This document shows positions 1 through 7,112 of a stretch of 19,674 nucleotides of DNA, piece after piece. The stretch is from JBHPCZ01 sp042573625 (GTDB taxonomy: Bacteria; Desulfobacterota; Desulfobacteria; Desulfobacterales; UBA11574), in NCBI GenBank assembly GCA_042573625.1, contig JBHPCZ010000062.1, positions 1 to 19,674 on the forward strand, read 5' to 3'. Position 1 is the stretch's first letter, and each line of letters begins with the position of its first letter. Under the pieces are notes generated by a model. That model saw only the letters and a program-made list of their open reading frames with translations. It was not told where the DNA came from and did no database searches. Position numbers and translations under genes: made by a program.

Positions 1-33
1 GGTTTTTATAAAATCCATGTATGTTTCTTTGCT
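1..33. repeat. Left arm of a 33-bp perfect inverted repeat
   Basis: Bases 1-33 are the exact reverse complement of 398-430, and the match ends at base 34. It runs to the window edge, so the true length is unknown. The other arm is ordinary coding sequence of the same kinase gene. This pattern is typical of a chimeric or fold-back junction at a contig end rather than a biological repeat. Confidence 0.9.
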
Positions 34-1432
34 TCAACAGGGATACGGTTCTGTCTTTGAAGACCTCGGCGTGGTCGATAACCGGGGGGTTCAGGTTGCC
101 TATGCCGGGCCGTTTAAATTGGCAAATGCCCGATATTCAGGAGCAGACTGGTTTAAGACAGCAATCCAACGCCCGTACTTTATCAGTGATGTTTTTTTAG
201 GTCTCCGCGGCCGTCCTCACTTCATCGTTGCGGTGCAAAACAATCATCAGGGAAAACCCTGGATACTGAGATCCACCATCGATTTTGTCGCCTTTAACAA
301 CCTGGTCCGAAGCATCCGCATCGGCAAAACCGGATTTGCATTTATCCTGAACAGGCAGGGAGAATTCCAGACTGAACCGCTTCTCGACATTGTTCCGAGC
401 AAAGAAACATACATGGATTTTATAAAAACCGGAAAAGAGAAGGATGAAGAAGTCCATTGTTCCGAAATAAAGGATGCATCCGGCAAAAGAAACATATACG
501 AGTCCGCTTTTCTCAAAAACGGAGAGTGGCTTCTGGTGTTTCAGCAAAATACGGCCGATGCCTTTTCAGACCTGAAACGTGCTCAGAATGTCGCCGTAAT
601 CATCTTTCTAATCGGCGGATTCAGTATCATCACCATGGCGGTTTTACTGTCTCGAAGAATGGTCAATCGCATTGCCCAGGCTGACCGGGAAAAAGAAATG
701 CTCAATCAACAGGTCATCGAAACCGGCAAACTGGCCTCCGTGGGTGAACTGGCAGCCGGGATTGCCCATGAAATCAACAACCCGGTCGCCATCATGGTTG
801 AAGAGGCCGGATGGATACAGGATCTGTTGGAGGAAGAGGAATTCTCTGAAAGTGAGAATCTGAATGAATTCCAGAGAGCTTTAAGACAGATCAATGTTCA
901 GGGTAAGCGTTGCAAGGAAATCACCCACAAGCTGCTCAGTTTTGCCAGAAAAACAGATTCCAGGGTTCAGGTCGTCCAGGTAAACGACCTGATCGAAGAT
1001 GTGATCGGGCTTTCAGAACAACGGGCGAAATACAGCAAGGTTTCGATCAAGAAAAATCTTGGGAATGACCTGCCTTTCATTCAGGCCTCTCAGACAGAGA
1101 TTCAGCAGGTCTTTCTGAATCTCATCAATAATGCACTGGATGCCATGGACAGCAGCGGCGGCGGAATCATCGACATAACCAGCCGGGTGGAAGATAAAAA
1201 CATTGTTATCGATTTGGCGGATAATGGTCCCGGCATGCACCGGGAAAATCTTTCCAGAATATTTGACCCGTTTTTTACCACAAAACCGGTGGGCAAAGGG
1301 ACCGGATTGGGTCTGTCCATCTGCTACGGCATCATCAAAAAGATGGGGGGAAATATCGAAGTGAAAAGTGTTGTCGAGATGGGAACGACATTCAGCATTC
1401 GAATTCCCATTCCAAAAGATCAGACAAATTAA
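2..1432 (+). CDS. Cache-domain sensor histidine kinase, 5'-truncated
   Basis: This is a membrane sensor kinase that would autophosphorylate on His and pass phosphate to receiver proteins, probably those encoded next door. The reading frame is open to the left edge, so the N-terminus and first membrane helix are missing. Numbered from the ATG at 17, residues 10-185 resemble the membrane-distal and proximal parts of a dCache sensor (AYAGPF, DWF, SDVFLGLRG). Residues about 192-212 form a membrane helix. HisKA follows with GIAHEINNP (phospho-acceptor H251), then HATPase_c with an N box (NLINNALDA), DNGPGM, FFTTK and GTGLGL. The first 33 bases duplicate 398-430 in inverted orientation, so the ATG at 17 and about the first 11 codons are probably not native; recognisable family sequence begins near LQQGYG. 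The next gene starts 17 bp downstream, suggesting co-transcription. The ligand is unknown. Confidence 0.9.
   Translation, partial: VFIKSMYVSLLQQGYGSVFEDLGVVDNRGVQVAYAGPFKLANARYSGADWFKTAIQRPYFISDVFLGLRGRPHFIVAVQNNHQGKPWILRSTIDFVAFNNLVRSIRIGKTGFAFILNRQGEFQTEPLLDIVPSKETYMDFIKTGKEKDEEVHCSEIKDASGKRNIYESAFLKNGEWLLVFQQNTADAFSDLKRAQNVAVIIFLIGGFSIITMAVLLSRRMVNRIAQADREKEMLNQQVIETGKLASVGELAAGIAHEINNPVAIMVEEAGWIQDLLEEEEFSESENLNEFQRALRQINVQGKRCKEITHKLLSFARKTDSRVQVVQVNDLIEDVIGLSEQRAKYSKVSIKKNLGNDLPFIQASQTEIQQVFLNLINNALDAMDSSGGGIIDITSRVEDKNIVIDLADNGPGMHRENLSRIFDPFFTTKPVGKGTGLGLSICYGIIKKMGGNIEVKSVVEMGTTFSIRIPIPKDQTN
398..430. repeat. Right arm of the 33-bp inverted repeat, inside the kinase gene
   Basis: This is the partner of bases 1-33. 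Here the sequence is in its natural context: it encodes part of the Cache sensor domain (around SKETYMDF) with no break in the reading frame. It is therefore the likely original copy. Confidence 0.9.
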
Positions 1433-1436
1433 ATAA

Positions 1437-1441
1437 AGGAG
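1437..1441 (+). promoter_or_regulatory. Ribosome binding site AGGAG deciding the start at 1450
   Basis: AGGAG lies 8 nt before the ATG at 1450 and only 2 nt before the ATG at 1444, which favours the downstream start. Confidence 0.6.
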
Positions 1442-1449
1442 AAATGAAT

Positions 1450-1881
1450 ATGACCATTGCAAAGGTACTTTTGGTAGATGATGAAGCCCCTTTTGTGGAG
1501 GCCATGACCAAGCGTCTGACCAAAAGGCAGATGAGCATTATCCCTGCTTTCAGTGGTGATGAAGCGCTGAAACAGCTTCAAGATAGAGAGGATATCGAAG
1601 TCATCATACTCGATGTCAAAATGCCGGGCATGGATGGGATTGAAACCCTGAAAGAAATTAAAAAACGATATCCTTTGGTTGAAGTCGTCATGCTCACCGG
1701 TCATGCCACGGTGGAATCTGCCATAGACGGGATGAAATGGGGCGCATTTGATTATCTCATGAAACCCTGTGACATGGAGCAACTCACCGCCAAGGTAAAA
1801 GAAGCAGCGACCAAGAAAAGGCTGCACGAAGACAAGATAGTCCAGGCGCGCATGAAAGAGATTACCTCCCGGATGATTTAG
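1450..1881 (+). CDS. Receiver-only response regulator (CheY-like)
   Basis: A single phospho-acceptor domain with no output domain. It would accept phosphate from a kinase such as the one upstream and act by protein contact or as a relay step. Residues 1-120 form the receiver: acidic pair D10/D11 in LLVDDE, phosphorylation site D55 in LDVKMPGMDG, T83 in MLTGHAT and K105 in LMKP. The remaining roughly 25 residues are a charged helical tail. I chose the ATG at 1450 because AGGAG at 1437-1441 lies 8 nt away; an in-frame ATG at 1444 would leave only 2 nt. The gene sits 17 bp after the kinase and 9 bp before the next regulator, so it is likely in one transcript with both. Confidence 0.9.
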   Translation: MTIAKVLLVDDEAPFVEAMTKRLTKRQMSIIPAFSGDEALKQLQDREDIEVIILDVKMPGMDGIETLKEIKKRYPLVEVVMLTGHATVESAIDGMKWGAFDYLMKPCDMEQLTAKVKEAATKKRLHEDKIVQARMKEITSRMI

Positions 1882-1890
1882 GTATTGATC

Positions 1891-2364
1891 ATGTCAAAGG
1901 CAAAGCACATTACGGCAGATCCGGAATCCACAGGGAAAGGTGAACAACCAACACCGTATTTGCCGGTGAAGGGTTCACCCCCGGAATCAGGCCCGATCAA
2001 GCTCCTGCTCGTAGATGATGAGAAAGGATTTGCAAACGTGATTGCCAAGCGCATGTCCAAAAGAAACATTGAAGTTGTCAAAGCCTTTAGCGGTTCAAAG
2101 GCCATTCAGACACTTCGTAAAGAGGATTTTGACCTGGCGGTGATTGATCTCAAAATGGAAGATATGGACGGCATTGAAGTCCTGAAAATATTTAAAAAAA
2201 TGGACCCTCACATTGTCGTTATCATGCTTACCGGTCATGGTTCGGAGGACGCTGCAAGGCAAGGTATTGAATACGGTGCTTTTGATTACCTCACCAAACC
2301 GTGTGATTTTGAAGAGTTGTTGGCCAAAATCAAGGAAGCGTATCAACAACGGGAAAGGGCTTGA
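1891..2364 (+). CDS. Receiver-only response regulator with N-terminal linker
   Basis: A second stand-alone receiver, 157 residues from the ATG at 1891. Residues 1-35 are low-complexity, rich in Pro, Gly and Ser, and probably disordered. The receiver follows with D42/D43 in LLLVDDE, phospho-acceptor D86 in VIDLKM, T114 in MLTGHG and K136 in LTKP. The usual Pro-Gly after the acceptor (KMPGMDG) is Glu-Asp here (KMEDMDG), a mild departure from the preceding paralogue. There is no output domain. The frame is also open from a TTG at 1885, but ATG 1891 is the simpler start; the ribosome site is weak. Its stop codon is immediately followed by the ribosome binding site of the transporter gene, so the two are probably translated from one message. 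Confidence 0.87.
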   Translation: MSKAKHITADPESTGKGEQPTPYLPVKGSPPESGPIKLLLVDDEKGFANVIAKRMSKRNIEVVKAFSGSKAIQTLRKEDFDLAVIDLKMEDMDGIEVLKIFKKMDPHIVVIMLTGHGSEDAARQGIEYGAFDYLTKPCDFEELLAKIKEAYQQRERA

Positions 2365-2370
2365 AAGGAG
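2365..2370 (+). promoter_or_regulatory. Ribosome binding site AAGGAG of the DASS transporter
   Basis: AAGGAG starts directly after the TGA (2362-2364) of the upstream regulator and lies 5 nt before the ATG at 2376. The frame is also open from a TTG at 2361, but that would place this site inside the coding region, so 2376 is preferred. Confidence 0.75.
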
Positions 2371-2375
2371 AGAAA

Positions 2376-3956
2376 ATGCTTTTAAAAACGAAATCATTCC
2401 AAATCTGTATAGCACTTTTGCTCGGTATTATCGTTCTGCTGCTCCCCAGACCGGAAGGGACAAAATTCAAGATAACCGGCGATCAAAATCAGTTGCTGTT
2501 AAATGGTGTCGATCAGTACTTCGCGTTAATATCTGCTGAAAATGACAATACGGATAAATATTTCCTGAAAGCCATACATCCCGGAAAACCCGAATCAACG
2601 GTTAAATTTTTGGAGGGGAAAATAGCCGAGCTAAAAACCACCGGGCTGAAAGTCGATTACGTTGACGGTCTTTCTCCCAGAGCAAAACGGTTTCTGGCCG
2701 TCCTCGCAGTCCTCATCTTTCTGTTTATCGTGGAACCGATTCCCCTCGAAATAACGGCGGTCTGTATTGGTGTATTCCTGGTGATCATGGGTATCAGTGA
2801 CGTTAAGAACGCATGGGCGCCCTACATGCATCCGGTGGTGGTTTTCATTATGTGCTGTCTAATTTTTGCCATATCTTTAGACAAAGCCGGTCTGACCAAA
2901 CGGCTGGGTTACTTTGTGGTTAAAAGGGCGGGAAACAGCGTCGTACGGTTTACCTTTTTTCTTTCAATTAGCTTGGGAATAGCATCCGCTTTCATGCATG
3001 ACGCTGCGGCCACCGCCATCGGTATCGTCACCATGATCCCTTTGATGCGGGCTTCGGGTATTGATCCCCAAAGCAACACCGCCAAGTTTATGATGCTTTC
3101 CCTTCCTTTCGCCTGCTCCTGCGGCGGGATGGGATCACTGGTCGGCGGGGGCCGCTGTATGGTTGCCGCGGCTTTTCTCAAAGAATTTACCGGACTGGAA
3201 ATCACCTTTTTCGATTGGATCAAGTACTGTATGCCGGCAGCGCTGATCACCGTTCCGGCAGCCGTCACAGTTGTCTATTTCGTGTTCCGCCCTGATAAAA
3301 ACATTAAACTGCCTTCGTTTGATGAAGATATCGGTCCCTGGAGCCCTTTGGAAAAAAAGGCGGTGGGGATTATCGGCGTGACCTTTCTTTTGTGGTTAAC
3401 CAAAGGGTTTCATGGTATACATTATTCCGTAACCGGCATGCTGGGCGTCACCGCCCTGGTCCTTTCCAATATCTTGAAATGGGACGATATCCAGGAGAAT
3501 CTTGAGTGGGGCACCGCCCTTTTTATCTTTGGCGGGGGCATCTCTCTGGGACTGGCCATGGGGTATTCCGGTGCGGCCACATACTTCGCCAACCTCTTTT
3601 TCCCGTTGTTCAAGGGCGGCGGCTGGCTACTGCTCTTCGTGGGGGTGGCGATCTTTGGCGCACTGGTCACCAATGCCATGGCAAACGTGGCGGCCGCGGC
3701 GCTGATTCTTCCTATTATCATTCCCATGGCTCAGTTGGAAGGCGTAGATCCCACCGTTATCGCATTATGCCTCGGATGCGCCACCTCTTTCGCCATGCTT
3801 CTGGTGATCGGATGTCCGCCCAATGCCATTGCTTACAGTTATCGGTATTTTAAATCTTCCGATCTTACGAAAGTGGGTGTCGTCGCTACACCTATTTTGC
3901 TGATTATCCTTACGATCGTGTCATCTGTTTGGTGGAAAATACTGGGGTTGATATGA
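2376..3956 (+). CDS. DASS-family (SLC13-type) anion:sodium symporter
   Basis: An inner-membrane permease of 526 residues in the divalent anion:Na+ symporter family, which moves dicarboxylates, sulfate or related anions with sodium. The substrate cannot be read from sequence. A first helix (about residues 7-25) is followed by a roughly 70-residue hydrophilic segment and then about ten hydrophobic helices starting at LAVLAVLIFLFIVEPIP. The C-terminal family motif GCPPNAI is at 479-485. The two Ser-Asn-Thr substrate and sodium motifs are altered: the first is at F206-M-H-D-A-A-A-T and the second at T432-N-A-M-A-N. The gene lies between receiver genes, starting 11 bp after one and ending 59 bp before a hybrid kinase, which suggests that transport and sensing are coupled. 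The hydrophilic loop after helix 1 is longer than in the well-studied VcINDY-type members. Confidence 0.87.
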   Translation: MLLKTKSFQICIALLLGIIVLLLPRPEGTKFKITGDQNQLLLNGVDQYFALISAENDNTDKYFLKAIHPGKPESTVKFLEGKIAELKTTGLKVDYVDGLSPRAKRFLAVLAVLIFLFIVEPIPLEITAVCIGVFLVIMGISDVKNAWAPYMHPVVVFIMCCLIFAISLDKAGLTKRLGYFVVKRAGNSVVRFTFFLSISLGIASAFMHDAAATAIGIVTMIPLMRASGIDPQSNTAKFMMLSLPFACSCGGMGSLVGGGRCMVAAAFLKEFTGLEITFFDWIKYCMPAALITVPAAVTVVYFVFRPDKNIKLPSFDEDIGPWSPLEKKAVGIIGVTFLLWLTKGFHGIHYSVTGMLGVTALVLSNILKWDDIQENLEWGTALFIFGGGISLGLAMGYSGAATYFANLFFPLFKGGGWLLLFVGVAIFGALVTNAMANVAAAALILPIIIPMAQLEGVDPTVIALCLGCATSFAMLLVIGCPPNAIAYSYRYFKSSDLTKVGVVATPILLIILTIVSSVWWKILGLI

Positions 3957-4015
3957 AAGGTCGCTGAATTTAAGTGCTGACCGTGCTTAGAACACACAAA
4001 AGTGGACAACTCGCC

Positions 4016-5245
4016 ATGGAGAATATTCGACTTCTACTTGTTGATGACGAAGAACATTTCAGGCATCCCCTTGTTAAGCGCCTGACAAAAAGGGGCATGC
4101 CCCCTCGAGAAGCAGGAAGCGGTGAAGAGTGCCTGTCGATTCTTGCCGAAACACCGGTGGACGTGATCATATTGGATGTTAAACTGCCGGGGATGAACGG
4201 GATCGAAACGCTGAATCTAATCAAAAAACAATACCCCACGACCGAGGTTATCCTCCTGACCGGTCAGGCGACGACCCAGGATGGTGTTGAAGGTATTAAG
4301 TCAGGGGCCTTTGACTACCTCACGAAACCCATAGAACTCGAGCATCTCATTGGCAAAATCAAGCAAGCCCATGAAAAGGTCCGTCGGTTGGAAGAGCAGG
4401 AAAAAGAAGCAGAATTCAGGAGCAAAATAGAGCAACAGATGATCGCCACTGAAAGATTGGCTTCTCTGGGAACCCTGGCAACCGGAATGGCCCATGAAAT
4501 CAACAACCCGCTGGCAATAATTAATGAATCGGCCGGCTGGATGAAGCTTATTCTGAAAAAGAAGGAACTGGCCCATATCCCCCGAAAGAAAGATTTTGAG
4601 ATGGCCCTGGAGAAAATCGTAAAAAGTATTGCACGGGCCAAGAGAATAACACACCAGCTACTCGGTTTTGTTAAAAAAAACGAGTCCGTCTTTTCTGAAG
4701 TTAACCTGGCCAAATTGTCGGATGAAGCAATGCAATTGGTTCACAGAGAGGCGGCCAACAAAGATGTCAAAATCAACCTGGAGTTTGATGCGTCCCTGAC
4801 GTCCATCTGGAGTGACCCGTATCAACTTAGACAGGTTTTTATCAATCTCCTGACCAATGCGATTCATGCCAGTGTGACGGGCGGAAAAATAGACATCACA
4901 CTGAAAGAAGAAGACAGCATGGTGTCCGTCTTCGTCCGGGATACAGGTGCAGGAATTCCACAAGAAAATTTTGATAAGATATTCGAGCCCTTCTTCAGCA
5001 CAAAAAGCCCGGGGCAGGGCACAGGTCTTGGCCTGTTCGTTACCCGAGGCATTGTTGAGAGGCTCGGGGGAAAAATCGACGCAGAAAGCCGGCTCGGACA
5101 GGGCACGGTCTTTTGTGTCAAACTCCCGATACATTCAGAGATAAAGGATGGGCTGAATGAAGAAGATCATTTTTTTGATTTACTCAACAAATTAAAAGGA
5201 GAAAAAAGCCATGATCCGAATACCGACACGGGTGTTGGTCGTTGA
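4016..5245 (+). CDS. Receiver-histidine kinase hybrid, cytoplasmic
   Basis: A soluble kinase whose N-terminal receiver would regulate, or relay to, its own kinase core. From the ATG at 4016 it has 409 residues. The receiver (1-120) has D10/D11, acceptor D54 in LDVKLPGMNG, T82 and K104. A charged coiled linker follows (about 117-145), then HisKA with GMAHEINNP and H160, then HATPase_c with NLLTNAIHA, RDTGAGIP, FFSTK and GTGLGL. There is no membrane helix, so its input is probably phosphorylation of the receiver by another kinase. The frame is open from a GTG at 3974, but the ATG at 4016 puts the receiver at its usual distance from the start. The last 35 bp overlap the next receiver gene, which suggests translational coupling. 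Its HisKA resembles that of the Cache kinase upstream. Confidence 0.9.
   Translation: MENIRLLLVDDEEHFRHPLVKRLTKRGMPPREAGSGEECLSILAETPVDVIILDVKLPGMNGIETLNLIKKQYPTTEVILLTGQATTQDGVEGIKSGAFDYLTKPIELEHLIGKIKQAHEKVRRLEEQEKEAEFRSKIEQQMIATERLASLGTLATGMAHEINNPLAIINESAGWMKLILKKKELAHIPRKKDFEMALEKIVKSIARAKRITHQLLGFVKKNESVFSEVNLAKLSDEAMQLVHREAANKDVKINLEFDASLTSIWSDPYQLRQVFINLLTNAIHASVTGGKIDITLKEEDSMVSVFVRDTGAGIPQENFDKIFEPFFSTKSPGQGTGLGLFVTRGIVERLGGKIDAESRLGQGTVFCVKLPIHSEIKDGLNEEDHFFDLLNKLKGEKSHDPNTDTGVGR
5194..5201 (+). promoter_or_regulatory. Ribosome binding site AAAAGGAG inside the upstream kinase gene
   Basis: A strong site 9 nt before the ATG at 5211. It lies within the 3' coding region of the hybrid kinase and supports the 35-bp gene overlap. 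Confidence 0.7.
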
Positions 5246-5651
5246 TGATGAACAAGATTTTGTGGAGATGCTGTCCTTGAGGTTAAAAGAAACCGGAGAG
5301 AGAGTCACACCCGCATACAGCGGCAAAGAATGCCTGGAAATGCTGAATGAAAAAACGATAGACGTGGTTGTCCTGGACATCAAGATGCCCGGCATGGACG
5401 GCATCGAAACATTGAGAGAGATTAAAAAGAAATATCCTTTAGTTGAGGTCATCATGCTGACCGGGCATGGCACCACGGAGACCGCTGTGGAAGGAATGAA
5501 GCTTGGGGCCTTTGATTATCTATTGAAACCCGCAGAATTTGACGACTTGTCTGAAAAGCTCGAAGCAGCCCGGCAGAGAAAAGATGATCAGGAAGAGCGT
5601 ATTAGAAAGGCCGAAGCCAAACTTCTGTTGAGAAGAAGTGGAGATATTTAA
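5211..5651 (+). CDS. Receiver-only response regulator
   Basis: A stand-alone receiver of 146 residues. It has D12/D13 in VLVVDDE, acceptor D56 in LDIKMPGMDG, T84 in MLTGHGTTETA and K106 in LLKP. The tail after residue 120 is strongly charged (RQRKDDQEERIRKAEAK) and looks helical; it could be an interaction segment, as no DNA-binding fold is visible. The receiver is of the type found at the front of NtrC-like activators, but here the AAA+ and HTH parts are absent. It overlaps the upstream kinase gene by 35 bp, making that kinase the most likely partner. A 161-bp gap follows before the double receiver. Confidence 0.9.
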   Translation: MIRIPTRVLVVDDEQDFVEMLSLRLKETGERVTPAYSGKECLEMLNEKTIDVVVLDIKMPGMDGIETLREIKKKYPLVEVIMLTGHGTTETAVEGMKLGAFDYLLKPAEFDDLSEKLEAARQRKDDQEERIRKAEAKLLLRRSGDI

Positions 5652-5728
5652 TTCGACAGTATTTATATTTGTATGGTTAAAAGGCATATATTTCTTATAT
5701 CCGTTTTAGATGTTGCACAAACAACATT

Positions 5729-5762
5729 GATAAGATCACCGAAAATATTTCGGATCTTTATC
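5729..5762. promoter_or_regulatory. Inverted repeat between receiver genes
   Basis: GATAAGATCACCGAAA is followed after ATA by TTTCGGATCTTTATC. The core CCGAAA-N3-TTTCGG is perfect and the outer arms pair with one-base slips. There is no T-run after it, so it is not a standard intrinsic terminator. It could be an operator or an RNA hairpin before the double-receiver gene. Confidence 0.45.
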
Positions 5763-5812
5763 CGGGACTTGTTCATTGTTTGACATCCGGATTTTCTCTT
5801 TAATGGTGAATT

Positions 5813-6757
5813 ATGCATGACAAGTCAATAAAAGTGCTCATTGTCGATGACGAAAAAGATTTTGTGGAAATGCTTTCGCTGATCCTCAGAGAAGGGGGAA
5901 TATCGGTTACGGGCGTTCCAGGAGGTAATGAATGTCTCGAATTGTTGGATCAAGAAGATTTTGACGTGGTTATCCTGGATGTCTGGATGCCCGGAATGAA
6001 TGGAATCGAAACATTGATAAATATTAAAAAGAACCATCCTTTGGTTGAAGTTATTATGGTAACCGGTCACGGAAGTATTCAAGACGCGATTGAGGCGATG
6101 AAAATAGGCGCCTTTGATTTTCTTTTAAAGCCGACAGATTACGAAGATCTAATCTCCAAATTAACGGATGCCCATATCAAAAAACGAAAGCAAGAAGACC
6201 GCATTGCAAAAGCGAAAATAAAAAATCTCACGCAAGAATCGTCCGAAAAAGAAGAAGAGATTATTACCAGCCAACAAGATGTTGAAACAAAAAATGAATC
6301 TATAACAAAAATGGTTGTCCCATTGAAAACAGCGATAAAAGTTCTCGTCGTCGACGACGAAAAACCGTTTGTAGAATTGATTTCCTTACGGTTGCAAGCT
6401 GCAGGCGCAGAGGTTTCAATTGCTTTTAACGGAAATGAATGTCTTGAAACATTGAAACAAAAAGTGATTGACATTGTTATTCTTGATTTTGAGATGCCCG
6501 GAATGGGGGGTGTTGAAACCTTAAGGAAAATAAAAGGGGAATTTCCTTTAGTTGAAGTAATCGTCCTGACTGCACATGGTACCGTGGAAACAGCAGTGGA
6601 AGGAATGAGGCTCGGGGCATACGATTATCTTTTGAAACCAACAGATTTTAAAGACCTGAAATCCAAACTTGAGGGCGCCGGAATAAGAAAGAAAAACCAG
6701 GAATTTCGTATGCAAAAAGCCTTAACTACCGAATTTGCAAACTATTCTTTTAGATAG
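5813..6757 (+). CDS. Tandem double-receiver protein
   Basis: A protein of 314 residues with two receiver domains and nothing else. The first (1-122) has D12/D13, acceptor D56 in LDVWMPGMNG, T84 in MVTGHG and K106. A Lys/Glu-rich, probably helical linker covers about 123-172. The second (about 173-298) has D181/D182, acceptor D225 in LDFEMPGMGG, a Thr in VLTAHG and a Lys in LLKP. Both acceptor sites are intact, so the protein could integrate two phosphorylation inputs or act as a phosphate sink or relay. Both halves resemble the preceding single receiver, suggesting duplication and fusion. The start at 5813 has only a weak GGTGA upstream. No output domain is visible and a 355-bp non-coding region follows, so the signalling block ends here. 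Confidence 0.9.
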   Translation: MHDKSIKVLIVDDEKDFVEMLSLILREGGISVTGVPGGNECLELLDQEDFDVVILDVWMPGMNGIETLINIKKNHPLVEVIMVTGHGSIQDAIEAMKIGAFDFLLKPTDYEDLISKLTDAHIKKRKQEDRIAKAKIKNLTQESSEKEEEIITSQQDVETKNESITKMVVPLKTAIKVLVVDDEKPFVELISLRLQAAGAEVSIAFNGNECLETLKQKVIDIVILDFEMPGMGGVETLRKIKGEFPLVEVIVLTAHGTVETAVEGMRLGAYDYLLKPTDFKDLKSKLEGAGIRKKNQEFRMQKALTTEFANYSFR

Positions 6758-6925
6758 TCCCCTTCAAACTCATCTTATCCTGAGGGTATTGATACATTAC
6801 ATAACTGATATACGCATCCTGACAGATCTGATATCTCAATCCCGAACCCCATCATTTTTTCCTATATAAGAAAATTTTTATCATTTTTTTCATCCAATAT
6901 CAAAACTATGTGACAATCTCTCTTT

Positions 6926-6940
6926 TTTACATTCTGTAAA
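6926..6940. promoter_or_regulatory. Dyad TTTACA-N3-TGTAAA, putative activator site
   Basis: TTTACATTCTGTAAA is a perfect 6-bp-arm palindrome, and flanking T and A runs extend the pairing to 9 bp per arm (6923-6943). It starts 122 bp upstream of the -24 box at 7048. The same dyad occurs at 13449-13463, 120 bp upstream of another sigma-54 promoter. This fits an upstream activating sequence for an enhancer-binding protein. Confidence 0.6.
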
Positions 6941-7047
6941 AAATTTCGACACCGGCAATGAACCCGTCTGTGAGAATATTTCATTAATCATTAATTATAT
7001 TCTTAGTTATCAGATAGTTCCTGACCAATCTGCCCCCTCTATTCCTA

Positions 7048-7063
7048 TGGCATACATTTTGCG
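7048..7063 (+). promoter_or_regulatory. Sigma-54 (-24/-12) promoter upstream of uspA
   Basis: TGGCATACATTTTGCG matches the sigma-54 consensus TGGCACRNNNNTTGCW at all but two positions, with the essential GG and GC separated by 10 bp. Transcription would start near 7074, about 40 nt before the ATG at 7113. A sigma-54 promoter requires an AAA+ activator, which is not encoded in this window. Confidence 0.75.
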
Positions 7064-7112
7064 ACGTTGTTGTTTCAGATGGTAAACTGCCTTGTGAAAA
7101 TGGGAGAATAAA

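Larger units (their letters stand above)
6758..7112. other. 355-bp intergenic region with a sigma-54 promoter and upstream dyad
   Basis: This AT-rich region separates the signalling block from the UspA cluster. It holds a perfect dyad at 6926-6940 and a -24/-12 promoter at 7048-7063, both listed separately. I see no small ORF worth calling and no clear terminator for the upstream operon. Confidence 0.6.

Noticed and set aside
1013..1462. 149-codon open frame on the minus strand
   Set aside because: It lies wholly over the ATPase domain of the sensor kinase, has no family motif and is explained by codon bias on the opposite strand.
4658..5134. 158-codon open frame on the minus strand
   Set aside because: It is antisense to the hybrid kinase, whose motifs are intact; no recognisable protein features.
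5780..5785. TTGACA as a sigma-70 -35 box before the double-receiver gene
   Set aside because: No acceptable -10 hexamer lies at 16-18 bp spacing.
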